8,828 bases of DNA, from positions 1-8,828 of the forward strand of contig JAEKMB010000303.1 of assembly GCA_019508105.1 (NCBI GenBank). The letters are read 5' to 3'. Position 1 is the stretch's first letter; every line of letters begins with the position of its first letter. Below are positions 1-5,732 of the stretch, piece after piece. Made by a program: the position numbers and the translations under genes. Source of the DNA: Alphaproteobacteria bacterium (GTDB lineage: Bacteria > Pseudomonadota > Alphaproteobacteria > Micropepsales > Micropepsaceae). The notes under the pieces were generated by a model. That model did not search any database. It saw only the letters and a program-made list of their open reading frames with translations, and was not told where the DNA came from.

Positions 1-1
1 G

Positions 2-86
2 CCTGAGCAGGATCGCGGGAGCGAAGTGGGCTTAAGGCCCATGAGGTCCTTAGCGGCAGCGTAAGGACGCGCGACGCCCTCAGGAC
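2..86. repeat. Structured intergenic repeat, copy A
   Basis: No protein is supported here. The sequence folds into a multi-branched structure. An outer stem pairs CCTGAG (2-7) with CTCAGG (79-84). A small hairpin lies at 28-40 (GGGC/GCCC) and a stronger one at 46-68 (GTCCTTA pairs with TAAGGAC, plus two inner pairs after a bulge). Part of it is shared with copy B at 2500-2576. The 5' edge CTGAGCAGGATCG (3-15) matches CTGGGCAGGAGCG (2509-2521) at 11 of 13 positions. The ten bases ACGCGCGACG (67-76) recur identically at 2551-2560, and both copies then close with an outer-stem arm containing CAGG. The copies share architecture and edges but differ in the internal hairpins. I infer a dispersed repeat of REP/BIME type. 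The left edge may lie outside the window. Confidence 0.55.
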
Positions 87-120
87 ACTACCGCCCTCGC
101 CGCTGCGCGGCTCGAAGCGG

Positions 121-167
121 GGCCAGCTTTTCTAAGCTCGCTGACGCTCGCAAAGAAAAGCTAGGCC
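121..167. repeat. Long imperfect palindrome
   Basis: GGCC (121-124) followed by AGCTTTTCT (125-133) is mirrored by AGAAAAGCT (154-162), one extra A, then GGCC (164-167). That makes 13 base pairs with a single bulge around a 20-base loop. The loop carries the direct repeat GCTCGC twice (136-141 and 146-151). The palindrome lies just downstream of the small-RNA terminator and beside repeat copy A, so it may belong to the same cluster of mobile or structural repeats. It has no run of T after either arm typical of an intrinsic terminator. Function unknown. Confidence 0.5.
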
Positions 168-178
168 AAAGATCCGCC

Positions 179-206
179 AAAAAAAAGGCCGCTCCGAAGA
201 GCGGCC
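179..206 (-). terminator. Rho-independent terminator of the small RNA
   Basis: Perfect 8-bp stem GGCCGCTC (187-194) / GAGCGGCC (199-206) with a CGAA loop on the plus strand. Eight A residues (179-186) precede it, which read as a U-tract on the minus strand. The orientation means it ends leftward transcription. No leftward protein gene lies immediately to its right, so it most simply belongs to the small RNA described at 179-269. Confidence 0.85.
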
Positions 207-269
207 AAGTTCAGGGAGGAAACGCCCAGGAAGGGCGGCGGCCTTGCAATCGAAGATCGCAATACCGCG
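179..269 (-). ncRNA. Small trans-acting RNA, alpha-r8/MmgR-like (candidate)
   Basis: Seen on the minus strand: a promoter-like pair (300-305 and 277-282), then about 85-90 nt ending in a strong terminator. The transcript folds as three hairpins: stem-loop 1 at 262-244 (8 bp including one G-U), stem-loop 2 at 237-223 (CGCCC/GGGCG with loop TTCCT), and the terminator at 206-187. Between hairpins 2 and 3 lies an unpaired UUUCCUCCCU (222-213), complementary to Shine-Dalgarno sequences. From memory, the alpha-r8 sRNA family (MmgR of Sinorhizobium, about 77 nt, linked to carbon-storage regulation) has this kind of conserved pyrimidine motif and a GC-rich terminator, so I infer membership or a close relative. 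The likely action is Hfq-assisted blocking of ribosome binding sites. The exact 5' end is estimated from the -10 box. Other alphaproteobacterial anti-SD sRNA families are possible. Confidence 0.68.
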
Positions 270-276
270 CTGCAAC

Positions 277-305
277 AATATGAAGAAAAGCGGTCCTGGG
301 TGCAA
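277..305 (-). promoter_or_regulatory. Candidate promoter of the small RNA
   Basis: On the minus strand a -35-like TTGCAC (305-300) is followed after exactly 17 bases by CATATT (282-277). The -35 matches the alphaproteobacterial CTTG(A/C) trend well and the -10 is a moderate match. The predicted start falls about 7 bases downstream, near 269, which would give an RNA of about 85-90 nt ending at the terminator. It points away from the metallophosphoesterase gene. Confidence 0.5.
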
Positions 306-359
306 GCCGCAAGGTATAACTATTCTAGACAAAACGCCGCAGAAACGCTGGAAAAATAT

Positions 360-382
360 GTCACAATTGCCCGAATTGTGAC
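360..382. promoter_or_regulatory. Perfect inverted repeat, probable operator
   Basis: GTCACAATT (360-368) and AATTGTGAC (374-382) are perfect 9-base arms around a 5-base centre (GCCCG). Dyads of this size are typical binding sites for dimeric transcription factors, and no T-tract follows that would make it a terminator. It lies between the leftward small-RNA promoter and the rightward metallophosphoesterase gene (ATG at 522), so it could control either. The regulator is not identifiable from this window. Confidence 0.5.
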
Positions 383-437
383 CGGACTGCTGCCTCTTTC
401 AGCATATATGCAATGCAACATTTCACAATATCCTCCG

Positions 438-463
438 CGCGACGGATTCATCACACCGTCGCG
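438..463. repeat. Inverted repeat in the leader of the first operon
   Basis: CGCGACGG (438-445) pairs perfectly with CCGTCGCG (456-463) across a 10-base loop. It lies 58 bases before the ATG at 522 and would form a stable GC-rich hairpin if transcribed. There is no U-tract after either arm, so it is not a standard terminator. It could be a regulator site or an mRNA leader hairpin. Confidence 0.4.
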
Positions 464-521
464 TCCGCGCAACAAAAGATTCGCGCAAAGCAGCTACTTC
501 AGTGCCAGCTGGAGACACCCG

Positions 522-1391
522 ATGGCCGAAGTTGCGTGGTTCGAAAATGCGCTGGGAAGCTTTCGCACCCTCCGCGCCGCCGCGCTGCCCGCCACTGTCA
601 CGGATACCGCTCGCTTCCGGCGGCATCGCACCATCTTCATTTCCGACACGCATCTGGGCACACGCGGCTGCAAAGCCGAAGCTCTGGCCGATTTCCTGGC
701 CCACAATGACTGCGCCACCCTGTTTCTGGTGGGTGACATTGTTGACGGCTGGAGACTGAAGCGCCGCTGGTACTGGACGCAGGCGCAGAGCCGGGTGATC
801 GGCGAGATATTGCGCAAGGTGGATAGCGGCACGCGCGTGATCTTCGTGCCGGGCAATCATGACGAATTCGCACGCGACTATGCCAACCGCCTTTTTGCCG
901 GGGTGGAAGTGATCCAGGAAGCGATCCATGAGACCGCCGCCGGCAAGCGCCTGTGGGTGCTGCATGGCGACCGCTTCGACGGCGTGATCTCCTTTGCCAA
1001 GTGGCTGGCCCATGCCGGCGACTGGGCCTATGGCTGGGCGCTGCGCTTCAACGATATTCTGTTCGCCGTCCGCAAGCGGCTGGGGCTGCCTTACTGGTCG
1101 CTGTCGGCCTTCCTCAAACACAAGGTCAAGAACGCGGTGGAATATATCTCCCGCTTCGAGGAGATCGTGGCCTATGAGGCCAAATTGCGCGGCGTGGATG
1201 GGGTGGTGTGCGGCCATATCCACCATGCCGAAATCCGCGAGATCGGCGGCATCCTCTATCACAATGACGGAGACTGGGTTGAAAGCTGCAGCGCCCTTGT
1301 CGAAGATGCCCATGGAAATATGGAGATTCTTCGCTGGGCAGATCCTTCACAGAGACGCGAGCCAAGAAAGCCCCAGACTGTACCCGCCTAG
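522..1391 (+). CDS. LpxH-like metallophosphoesterase (UDP-2,3-diacylglucosamine diphosphatase family)
   Basis: 289-aa calcineurin-like metallophosphoesterase of the COG2908/LpxH group. All metal-binding motifs are visible: SDTHLG (D42, H44), GDIVDGW (D72, D75), GNHDE (N112, H113), LHGD (H148) and GHIHH (H232, H234). In LpxH these residues hold two metal ions that cleave UDP-2,3-diacylglucosamine to lipid X and UMP at the inner membrane during lipid A synthesis. Many alphaproteobacteria use the unrelated LpxI for that step, so this protein may act on another phospholipid or nucleotide-lipid. The start at 522 has GGAG (511-514) 7 bases upstream. The frame stays open upstream to a GTG at 300, but that stretch has no Shine-Dalgarno and would run through the operator-like repeats. 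A GT4 glycosyltransferase follows after 4 bases. The family is sure; the substrate is not. Confidence 0.9.
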   Translation: MAEVAWFENALGSFRTLRAAALPATVTDTARFRRHRTIFISDTHLGTRGCKAEALADFLAHNDCATLFLVGDIVDGWRLKRRWYWTQAQSRVIGEILRKVDSGTRVIFVPGNHDEFARDYANRLFAGVEVIQEAIHETAAGKRLWVLHGDRFDGVISFAKWLAHAGDWAYGWALRFNDILFAVRKRLGLPYWSLSAFLKHKVKNAVEYISRFEEIVAYEAKLRGVDGVVCGHIHHAEIREIGGILYHNDGDWVESCSALVEDAHGNMEILRWADPSQRREPRKPQTVPA

Positions 1392-1395
1392 GGCG

Positions 1396-2487
1396 ATGCG
1401 CCTGCAGCCGGGACCCATTCCCGGCGTGGCGGCGCATTTGAAGATCCTGATCGTCACCGACGCCTGGTCACCGCAGGTGAACGGCGTGGTGCGCACCCTG
1501 GAGATTCTCGGCAAGGACCTGGCCGCGCTGGGTCATACCGTGCGCTATATCACCCCGCTTGGGCGGCGCACTTTTCCCATGCCCACCTATCCGGAAATAC
1601 GCCTGGCTTTTTTCGAGCGCGAGGCGATGACGCGCGAAATTCGCGAATTCGCCCCCGATGCGGTGCATATTGCAACCGAAGGCAGCCTGGGCCTGACGGC
1701 ACGGCGCATCTGCCTGAAGCATGGCATCGCCTTCACCACCGCCTTTCACACCCGTTTCGCCGAATATGTCCATGCCCGCTTCCGCATGGTGCCCGAGAAA
1801 GTGGTCTGGCGCTGGCTGCGCTGGTTTCACCATCCCGCCACTGCGGTGATGGTGGCGACCCAGACGCTCAAGCGCGAACTGGCCGGCCATGGTTTCCAGC
1901 ATCTGGCGCTGTGGTCGCGCGGCGTGGATATCGAGAAATTCCATCCCGTCCCCGGCCTGCGCCATCCCTTTGAGGCACCGGTATGGATCACGGTCGGGCG
2001 GGTGGCGGTGGAAAAGAATATCGAAGCGTTCCTTGCGCTCGACCTTCCCGGCACCAAGCTGGTGGTGGGCGACGGCCCCGCCCGCGCCGCCCTGTCGGGC
2101 AAATATCCCGAGGCCCGATTCCTGGGTGCCCTGACCGGCGAAGCCCTGACACGTGCCTATGCCGGCAGCGACGTGTTCGTCTTTCCCAGCCGCACCGACA
2201 CGTTCGGGCTGGTGACCCTGGAGGCCCTGGCCTGCGGGCTGACGGTGGCGGCCTATCCGGTGGAAGGCCCCCGCGACGTGGTAGGTCCGGATATACCGGG
2301 GAGCAGCGATGTGGCGGTGCTGGACGAGGACCTGGCCAAGGCCTGTCTGGGGGCCTTGGCGCTGGCCCGCAATCCCCGTCCCATGACCCCCCGGGCCTTT
2401 GCTGAAAGCCATTCCTGGCGGGCCTGTACCCTCCAGTTTTTGGGCAATATCGCGGTCGAACCAGACATCCTGACCAAACCTCCGTAA
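1396..2487 (+). CDS. GT4-family glycosyltransferase, probably acting on a lipid
   Basis: 363-aa GT-B-fold glycosyltransferase, family 4. The N-terminal acceptor domain begins with ILIVTDAWSPQVNGVVRTLE (17-36), the glycine-rich nucleotide-sugar glycosyltransferase start seen in glycolipid enzymes such as SqdX and MgtA/DGD-type proteins. The donor domain carries WSRGVD (173-178), VGRVAVEKN (200-208), VGDGPAR (224-230) and FPSRTDTFGLVTLEALACG (263-281), whose glutamate in LEAL is the usual donor-binding acid. There are no membrane spans, so it would be cytoplasmic or peripheral. The start is uncertain: ATG 1396 adds about 14 residues before the conserved core, while GTG 1426 or TTG 1438 would start at the usual family position; none has a strong Shine-Dalgarno. 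It is co-transcribed with the phosphoesterase 4 bases upstream, suggesting joint work on an envelope lipid. The acceptor and sugar are unknown. Confidence 0.88.
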   Translation: MRLQPGPIPGVAAHLKILIVTDAWSPQVNGVVRTLEILGKDLAALGHTVRYITPLGRRTFPMPTYPEIRLAFFEREAMTREIREFAPDAVHIATEGSLGLTARRICLKHGIAFTTAFHTRFAEYVHARFRMVPEKVVWRWLRWFHHPATAVMVATQTLKRELAGHGFQHLALWSRGVDIEKFHPVPGLRHPFEAPVWITVGRVAVEKNIEAFLALDLPGTKLVVGDGPARAALSGKYPEARFLGALTGEALTRAYAGSDVFVFPSRTDTFGLVTLEALACGLTVAAYPVEGPRDVVGPDIPGSSDVAVLDEDLAKACLGALALARNPRPMTPRAFAESHSWRACTLQFLGNIAVEPDILTKPP

Positions 2488-2499
2488 CAGCCGTAGGGA

Positions 2500-2576
2500 T
2501 TTTGGTTGCTGGGCAGGAGCGCCGCGCGGAGCGGACTTCACGCCGTGAGCACGCGCGACGAACCCAGGGACCAAAA
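2500..2576. repeat. Structured intergenic repeat, copy B
   Basis: This fills much of the 182-base gap between the GT4 gene and the next operon. An outer stem pairs TTTTGGT (2500-2506) with ACCAAAA (2570-2576), continued by CTGGG (2509-2513) with CCCAG (2563-2567). Inside is a small hairpin, TCAC (2538-2541) / GTGA (2545-2548). The edges resemble copy A at 2-86: CTGGGCAGGAGCG against CTGAGCAGGATCG, and an identical ACGCGCGACG at 2551-2560. It starts 12 bases after the GT4 stop codon and could stabilise or end that mRNA, although no clean U-tract follows the hairpin. Confidence 0.6.
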
Positions 2577-2635
2577 GACCACGGCGGGCTAAGCCGTTCT
2601 CCGCAAGGGCTTATCGGCGGGACTGAGACAGGCTA

Positions 2636-2665
2636 GAACGGGTCCGAAAGCCCAGGTTCCCGTTC
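2636..2665 (+). other. Leader hairpin just before the glycan operon
   Basis: GAACGGG (2636-2642) pairs with CCCGTTC (2659-2665), a 7-bp stem ending 4 bases before the ATG at 2670. The bases before this ATG (2659-2669) are pyrimidine-rich and have no recognisable Shine-Dalgarno, so the hairpin may influence initiation. Transcription of the element is assumed, not shown. Confidence 0.4.
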
Positions 2666-2669
2666 CCTT

Positions 2670-4262
2670 ATGCCCAGCCGCCTCACGGCCCGCGAATATG
2701 CGTTCCTTGGCTTGGGGCTTTTGTTCTGGGCGGGGTTTGTCATCCTCTTGGGCAAGGATACCAGCTGGGATTTCCGCAATTACCACTGGTACGGGCCCTA
2801 TGCCCTGCTGAACCACCGCATGGGGATCGACATGGCGGTGGCCCACCAGGCCAGCTACTACAATCCCTATCTCGACATTCCTTTCTACTGGCTGGCCACC
2901 CATACCCGCGCCTGGATCGTGCTGGGCCTCCTGGGGGCGGCGCAGGGCGCCAACATGGTGCCGCTCTACCTGATGGCGCGTGCCTCCTTGCGGGTAAATG
3001 TGAGCCAGGCCGACATCAAGCTGATGGCCGGAGCCTTGTCGCTGCTGGGGCTGGTGGGGGCGCTGACCCTGACCGAGTTCGGCACCACCTATTACGACAA
3101 TGTGATGAGCGTGTTCATTCTGTCCGCGCTGGCCATCCTGGTGCTGAAGCGCGACGCGCTGCGCCAGGGTCCTCTGGGCCGGGCGGCGCTGATCGCGGCG
3201 GCGGCAGGCCTGCTCACCGGCATGGCGATGGGCCTGAAGCTGCCGGAAATGCCTTTCTGCATCGGCTTTGCCGCCGCCCTGATAGCGCTGGGCGGTGATT
3301 GGAAACACCAGTTGGTGCGGCTGCTGGCGGGCGGCCTGGCGGGGGTGATCGGCTTTGCGGCCTTCAGCGGGCCGTGGATGCTTTACATCTACCATCTCAC
3401 CGGCAATCCGCTGTTTCCCTATTTCAACGAATATTGGAAATCGCCGCTGGCGCTGGCGGCGCCCTATCGGGACTTGCGTTTTGTGCCCGGCCATTTCTGG
3501 CGCCAGATTTTCTTTCCCATCCTGTTCACCCTGGACTGGCACGTCGCCGACGATCTGGGCTTCCAGGATATTCGCGTGCTGCTGGTTTATCTGTTGGTGA
3601 TTGCGGCGGGGATCGTGTGGCTGCTGAAGCGCGAGAGCCGTGACGCCCTGATCGACAAGCGCGTCACCGCCATTCTGTTCGCCTTTTCGGCCGTGTCCTA
3701 TTTCGCCTGGCTGAAGTTCTTCGCGATTTACCGCTACATCATCCTGTACGAGATGCTGGCGCCGCTGCTGATCATCGCGGCGGTGGGCCTGTTGCCGCTC
3801 TCCCGCAAGAGCCGCTACCTGGCGCTGGGCGGACTGTGCGCCGCCTGCCTGCTGACCGCCCGCAGCGATTTCCTGGAACGGGCGCCGATCGAGGAGCCCT
3901 ATGTCGATGCAGCCCTGCCTCCGATTCCCCATCCAGGCAAGACCATGGTGGTGATGACGGGTGACGCGCCCATGGGATTCATCGCCACCACCCTGCCGCC
4001 CCAGATCCCGGTGCTGCGGATTGACGGCTGGATGGTGCAGCCGCGCGACGGCACCAAAATGACCAAGGAGATGATGCGCCGGGTGGCAGGACATTTGAGG
4101 GCCGGCGGCGAGCTTTATCTGATCGCGGACGCCGGCGACATGGGCCGCGCCCGTGACGCCCTGGCCGACTACCGGCTCGCCATCCGCTGGCCGGAGTGCC
4201 AGCAATTCGATACAAACCTCATCGGCACCTATCAATGGTGCCCACTGGCCAGGAAATCATGA
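2670..4262 (+). CDS. Polytopic membrane protein, probable GT-C-type glycosyltransferase
   Basis: 530-aa integral membrane protein with roughly 9-11 hydrophobic spans, including about 10-28, 81-102, 118-135, 145-160, 171-188, 195-207, 217-240, 302-319, 333-350, 356-376 and 383-396. A hydrophilic C-terminal domain follows (about 398-530). The first extracytoplasmic loop carries SWDFRNYHWYGPY (32-44). An acidic residue in this loop (here D34) is the catalytic position in GT-C enzymes that use polyprenyl-phosphate sugars, such as ArnT and Pmt. Other family-like stretches are GNPLFPYFNEYWKSP (245-259) and RYIILYEMLAPLL (355-367). I cannot assign a named family. Its stop overlaps the start of the GT2 polyprenyl-phosphate sugar synthase (ATGA), which supports the role of final transferase in a Gtr-like pathway. 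No clear Shine-Dalgarno precedes ATG 2670; the first span begins near residue 10, so a much later start is unlikely. Confidence 0.8.
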   Translation: MPSRLTAREYAFLGLGLLFWAGFVILLGKDTSWDFRNYHWYGPYALLNHRMGIDMAVAHQASYYNPYLDIPFYWLATHTRAWIVLGLLGAAQGANMVPLYLMARASLRVNVSQADIKLMAGALSLLGLVGALTLTEFGTTYYDNVMSVFILSALAILVLKRDALRQGPLGRAALIAAAAGLLTGMAMGLKLPEMPFCIGFAAALIALGGDWKHQLVRLLAGGLAGVIGFAAFSGPWMLYIYHLTGNPLFPYFNEYWKSPLALAAPYRDLRFVPGHFWRQIFFPILFTLDWHVADDLGFQDIRVLLVYLLVIAAGIVWLLKRESRDALIDKRVTAILFAFSAVSYFAWLKFFAIYRYIILYEMLAPLLIIAAVGLLPLSRKSRYLALGGLCAACLLTARSDFLERAPIEEPYVDAALPPIPHPGKTMVVMTGDAPMGFIATTLPPQIPVLRIDGWMVQPRDGTKMTKEMMRRVAGHLRAGGELYLIADAGDMGRARDALADYRLAIRWPECQQFDTNLIGTYQWCPLARKS

Positions 4263-5182
4263 AAATCGCCGTCTTGGTGCCCTGCTATAACGAGGAAGCC
4301 GCCATCGCCACGGTGGTGAAGGATTTCCGCAGCGCCCTGCCGGGCGCTGCGGTCTATGTCTATGACAACAATTCCAGGGACCAGACCGCGGCCCGCGCCG
4401 CTGAGGCCGGCGCCGTGGTGCGCAATGAATCGCGCCAGGGCAAGGGCAATGTGGTGCGTCGCATGTTCGCCGATATCGAGGCGGACATCTATGTGCTGGT
4501 GGACGGGGACGATACTTATGACGCCGGCGCCGCTCCCCGCATGATTTCCCAGATGATCGGCGATGGCGCCGACCTTCTCACCGCCCGGCGCATCCACACC
4601 GATGCCGCCGCCTATCGTCCGGGCCATGTGCTGGGCAACCGGATGCTGACCGGCCTGACCTCGCTGCTGTTCAATGTGAACCTGTCGGACATGTTGAGCG
4701 GCTATCGCGTATTCTCGCGGCGGTTCGTGAAAAGCTTTCCCTTCACCGCCGAAGGCTTCGCCATCGAGACCGAGCTGACTGTCCATGCCGTGCGGCTGAT
4801 GATGCCCATGTCGGAGATGGACACGCGCTACAAGGAACGTCCGCTGGGCTCGGTTTCCAAGCTCAACACCTATCGCGACGGCTTCCGCATTCTGGGGACC
4901 ATCGGCTATCTGGTGCGCGAGGAGCGCCCGCTGGTGTTCTTCGCCACCATCGCTCTGCTGTTCGCCGCCGTGGCCAGCCTGATCGGGGCGCCGGTGGTGC
5001 ATGAATATTTCAGTACCGGCCTGGTGCCGCGTCTGCCTACCGCAGTGCTGGCCACAGGCCTTATGGTGATCGCCTTCCTGTCGCTGACCTGCGGGTTGAT
5101 CCTGGACACGGTGACCCGAGGCCGCTGGGAGGCCAAGCGCATGGCCTATCTGGCGATCCCCGGCCCCTCAGATCTCAAGTGA
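4259..5182 (+). CDS. GT2 polyprenyl-phosphate sugar synthase (GtrB/DPM1-like)
   Basis: 307-aa family 2 glycosyltransferase that would transfer a sugar from a nucleotide donor to polyprenyl phosphate on the cytoplasmic face of the membrane. The N-terminal GT-A domain shows VPCYNEE (7-13), YDNNSRDQT (35-43), QGKGN (60-64) and the metal/donor-binding DGDD (82-85). SGYRVFSRRF (147-156) and GFAIETEL (166-173) are typical of the dolichyl-phosphate mannose/glucose synthase group. Two membrane spans follow at about 225-246 and 262-284, the arrangement and length of phage and bacterial GtrB. The start at 4259 overlaps the previous stop as ATGA, with AGGA (4251-4254) just upstream. An in-frame ATG at 4196 lies inside the upstream gene and before the family's conserved start, so it was not used. 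The GtrA-family gene overlaps its 3' end. The sugar is not predictable. Confidence 0.9.
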   Translation: MKIAVLVPCYNEEAAIATVVKDFRSALPGAAVYVYDNNSRDQTAARAAEAGAVVRNESRQGKGNVVRRMFADIEADIYVLVDGDDTYDAGAAPRMISQMIGDGADLLTARRIHTDAAAYRPGHVLGNRMLTGLTSLLFNVNLSDMLSGYRVFSRRFVKSFPFTAEGFAIETELTVHAVRLMMPMSEMDTRYKERPLGSVSKLNTYRDGFRILGTIGYLVREERPLVFFATIALLFAAVASLIGAPVVHEYFSTGLVPRLPTAVLATGLMVIAFLSLTCGLILDTVTRGRWEAKRMAYLAIPGPSDLK

Positions 5183-5598
5183 CCATCGTCGAGCGGCTCA
5201 AACGGCTTTCCATCCTGCGCTTTGCGGTGATCGGAGCACTGGGCATGCCGGTGGACTGGTCCGTGCTGCAACTGATGGTGCATTTGGGCAGCGGACCCTA
5301 TCTGGGGCGCCTGCTATCCTGGTTCTGTGCCGCCACCTTCACCTGGACAGGCAACCGCTATTTCACCTTCGCCGCCACGCGCGCACGCGGGTTTTTGGCC
5401 ACGGGCCGGGAATGGCTGCGCTTTCTGGCCGCGAACGCGGTCGGCGGGCTGGTCAATGTCGGCCTTTATTCGGTGCTGGTGCGTTTTGCCCCGCCGCCGC
5501 TCAACGATCTGACCGTCGCGCTGGTGTTTGGCGTACTGCTGGGACTGGCGTTCAATTTCACGCTGTCCAAAAAGGTCGTTTTCAAAGGGCCGATTTGA
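5179..5598 (+). CDS. GtrA-family membrane protein, putative lipid-linked sugar flippase
   Basis: 139-aa protein with four predicted membrane spans (about 14-32, 38-56, 81-102 and 111-129), the size and topology of the GtrA/DPMS family (Pfam GtrA). Family features seen are RFAVIG (14-19), WTGNRYFTF (56-64) and FNFTLSKKVVF (125-135). In phage serotype-conversion systems GtrA is thought to move bactoprenyl-phosphate-glucose across the inner membrane; homologues elsewhere assist the partner synthase. It starts with GTG at 5179, overlapping the TGA of the GT2 gene by 4 bases, so translation is probably coupled. It is the last gene of the rightward operon; the terminator at 5681-5715 follows. Confidence 0.9.
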   Translation: MTIVERLKRLSILRFAVIGALGMPVDWSVLQLMVHLGSGPYLGRLLSWFCAATFTWTGNRYFTFAATRARGFLATGREWLRFLAANAVGGLVNVGLYSVLVRFAPPPLNDLTVALVFGVLLGLAFNFTLSKKVVFKGPI

Positions 5599-5680
5599 GG
5601 AGTGCCGGCGGCGTGTGACCGTCAAGGCCCATGGCCAGGGCGAATTCATGGCCGCGACTGGTCAGAGTCAGCAGTCAGAC

Positions 5681-5715
5681 AAAAAGAAAAGGGCGCTGAC
5701 ATCAGCGCCCTTTTT
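5681..5715. terminator. Bidirectional terminator between convergent operons
   Basis: Perfect 8-bp stem GGGCGCTG (5691-5698) / CAGCGCCC (5703-5710) with loop ACAT. TTTTT (5711-5715) follows on the plus strand, and an A-rich run (5681-5690) gives a U-tract on the minus strand. It can therefore end both the rightward glycan operon, 83 bases beyond the GtrA stop, and the leftward TPR-like gene, whose stop is at 5733. I see no gene in the gap 5599-5732. Confidence 0.85.
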
Positions 5716-5732
5716 CCGTGATAAGGAAAAGA

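Noticed and set aside
132..332. 66-codon open frame on the minus strand covering the small-RNA region
   Set aside because: It runs through the small RNA's hairpins and its terminator, has no ribosome site that I can see, and its product resembles nothing known.
300..521. Extended N-terminus for the metallophosphoesterase starting at GTG 300
   Set aside because: The extra 74 residues show no family similarity, overlap two regulatory-looking inverted repeats, and lack a ribosome site; ATG 522 has GGAG at ideal distance.
1468..2574. 368-codon open frame on the minus strand opposite the GT4 gene
   Set aside because: It is antisense to a gene with diagnostic GT4 motifs. Its N-terminus would be encoded inside the folded repeat copy B, so it is spurious.
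2589..4235. Long open frame on the minus strand opposite the GT-C-like gene (548 codons)
   Set aside because: Its translation is rich in Gln, His, Arg and Gly with no domain, as expected for the antisense of a GC-rich membrane-protein gene. The plus-strand gene has clear membrane spans and coupling to its neighbour.
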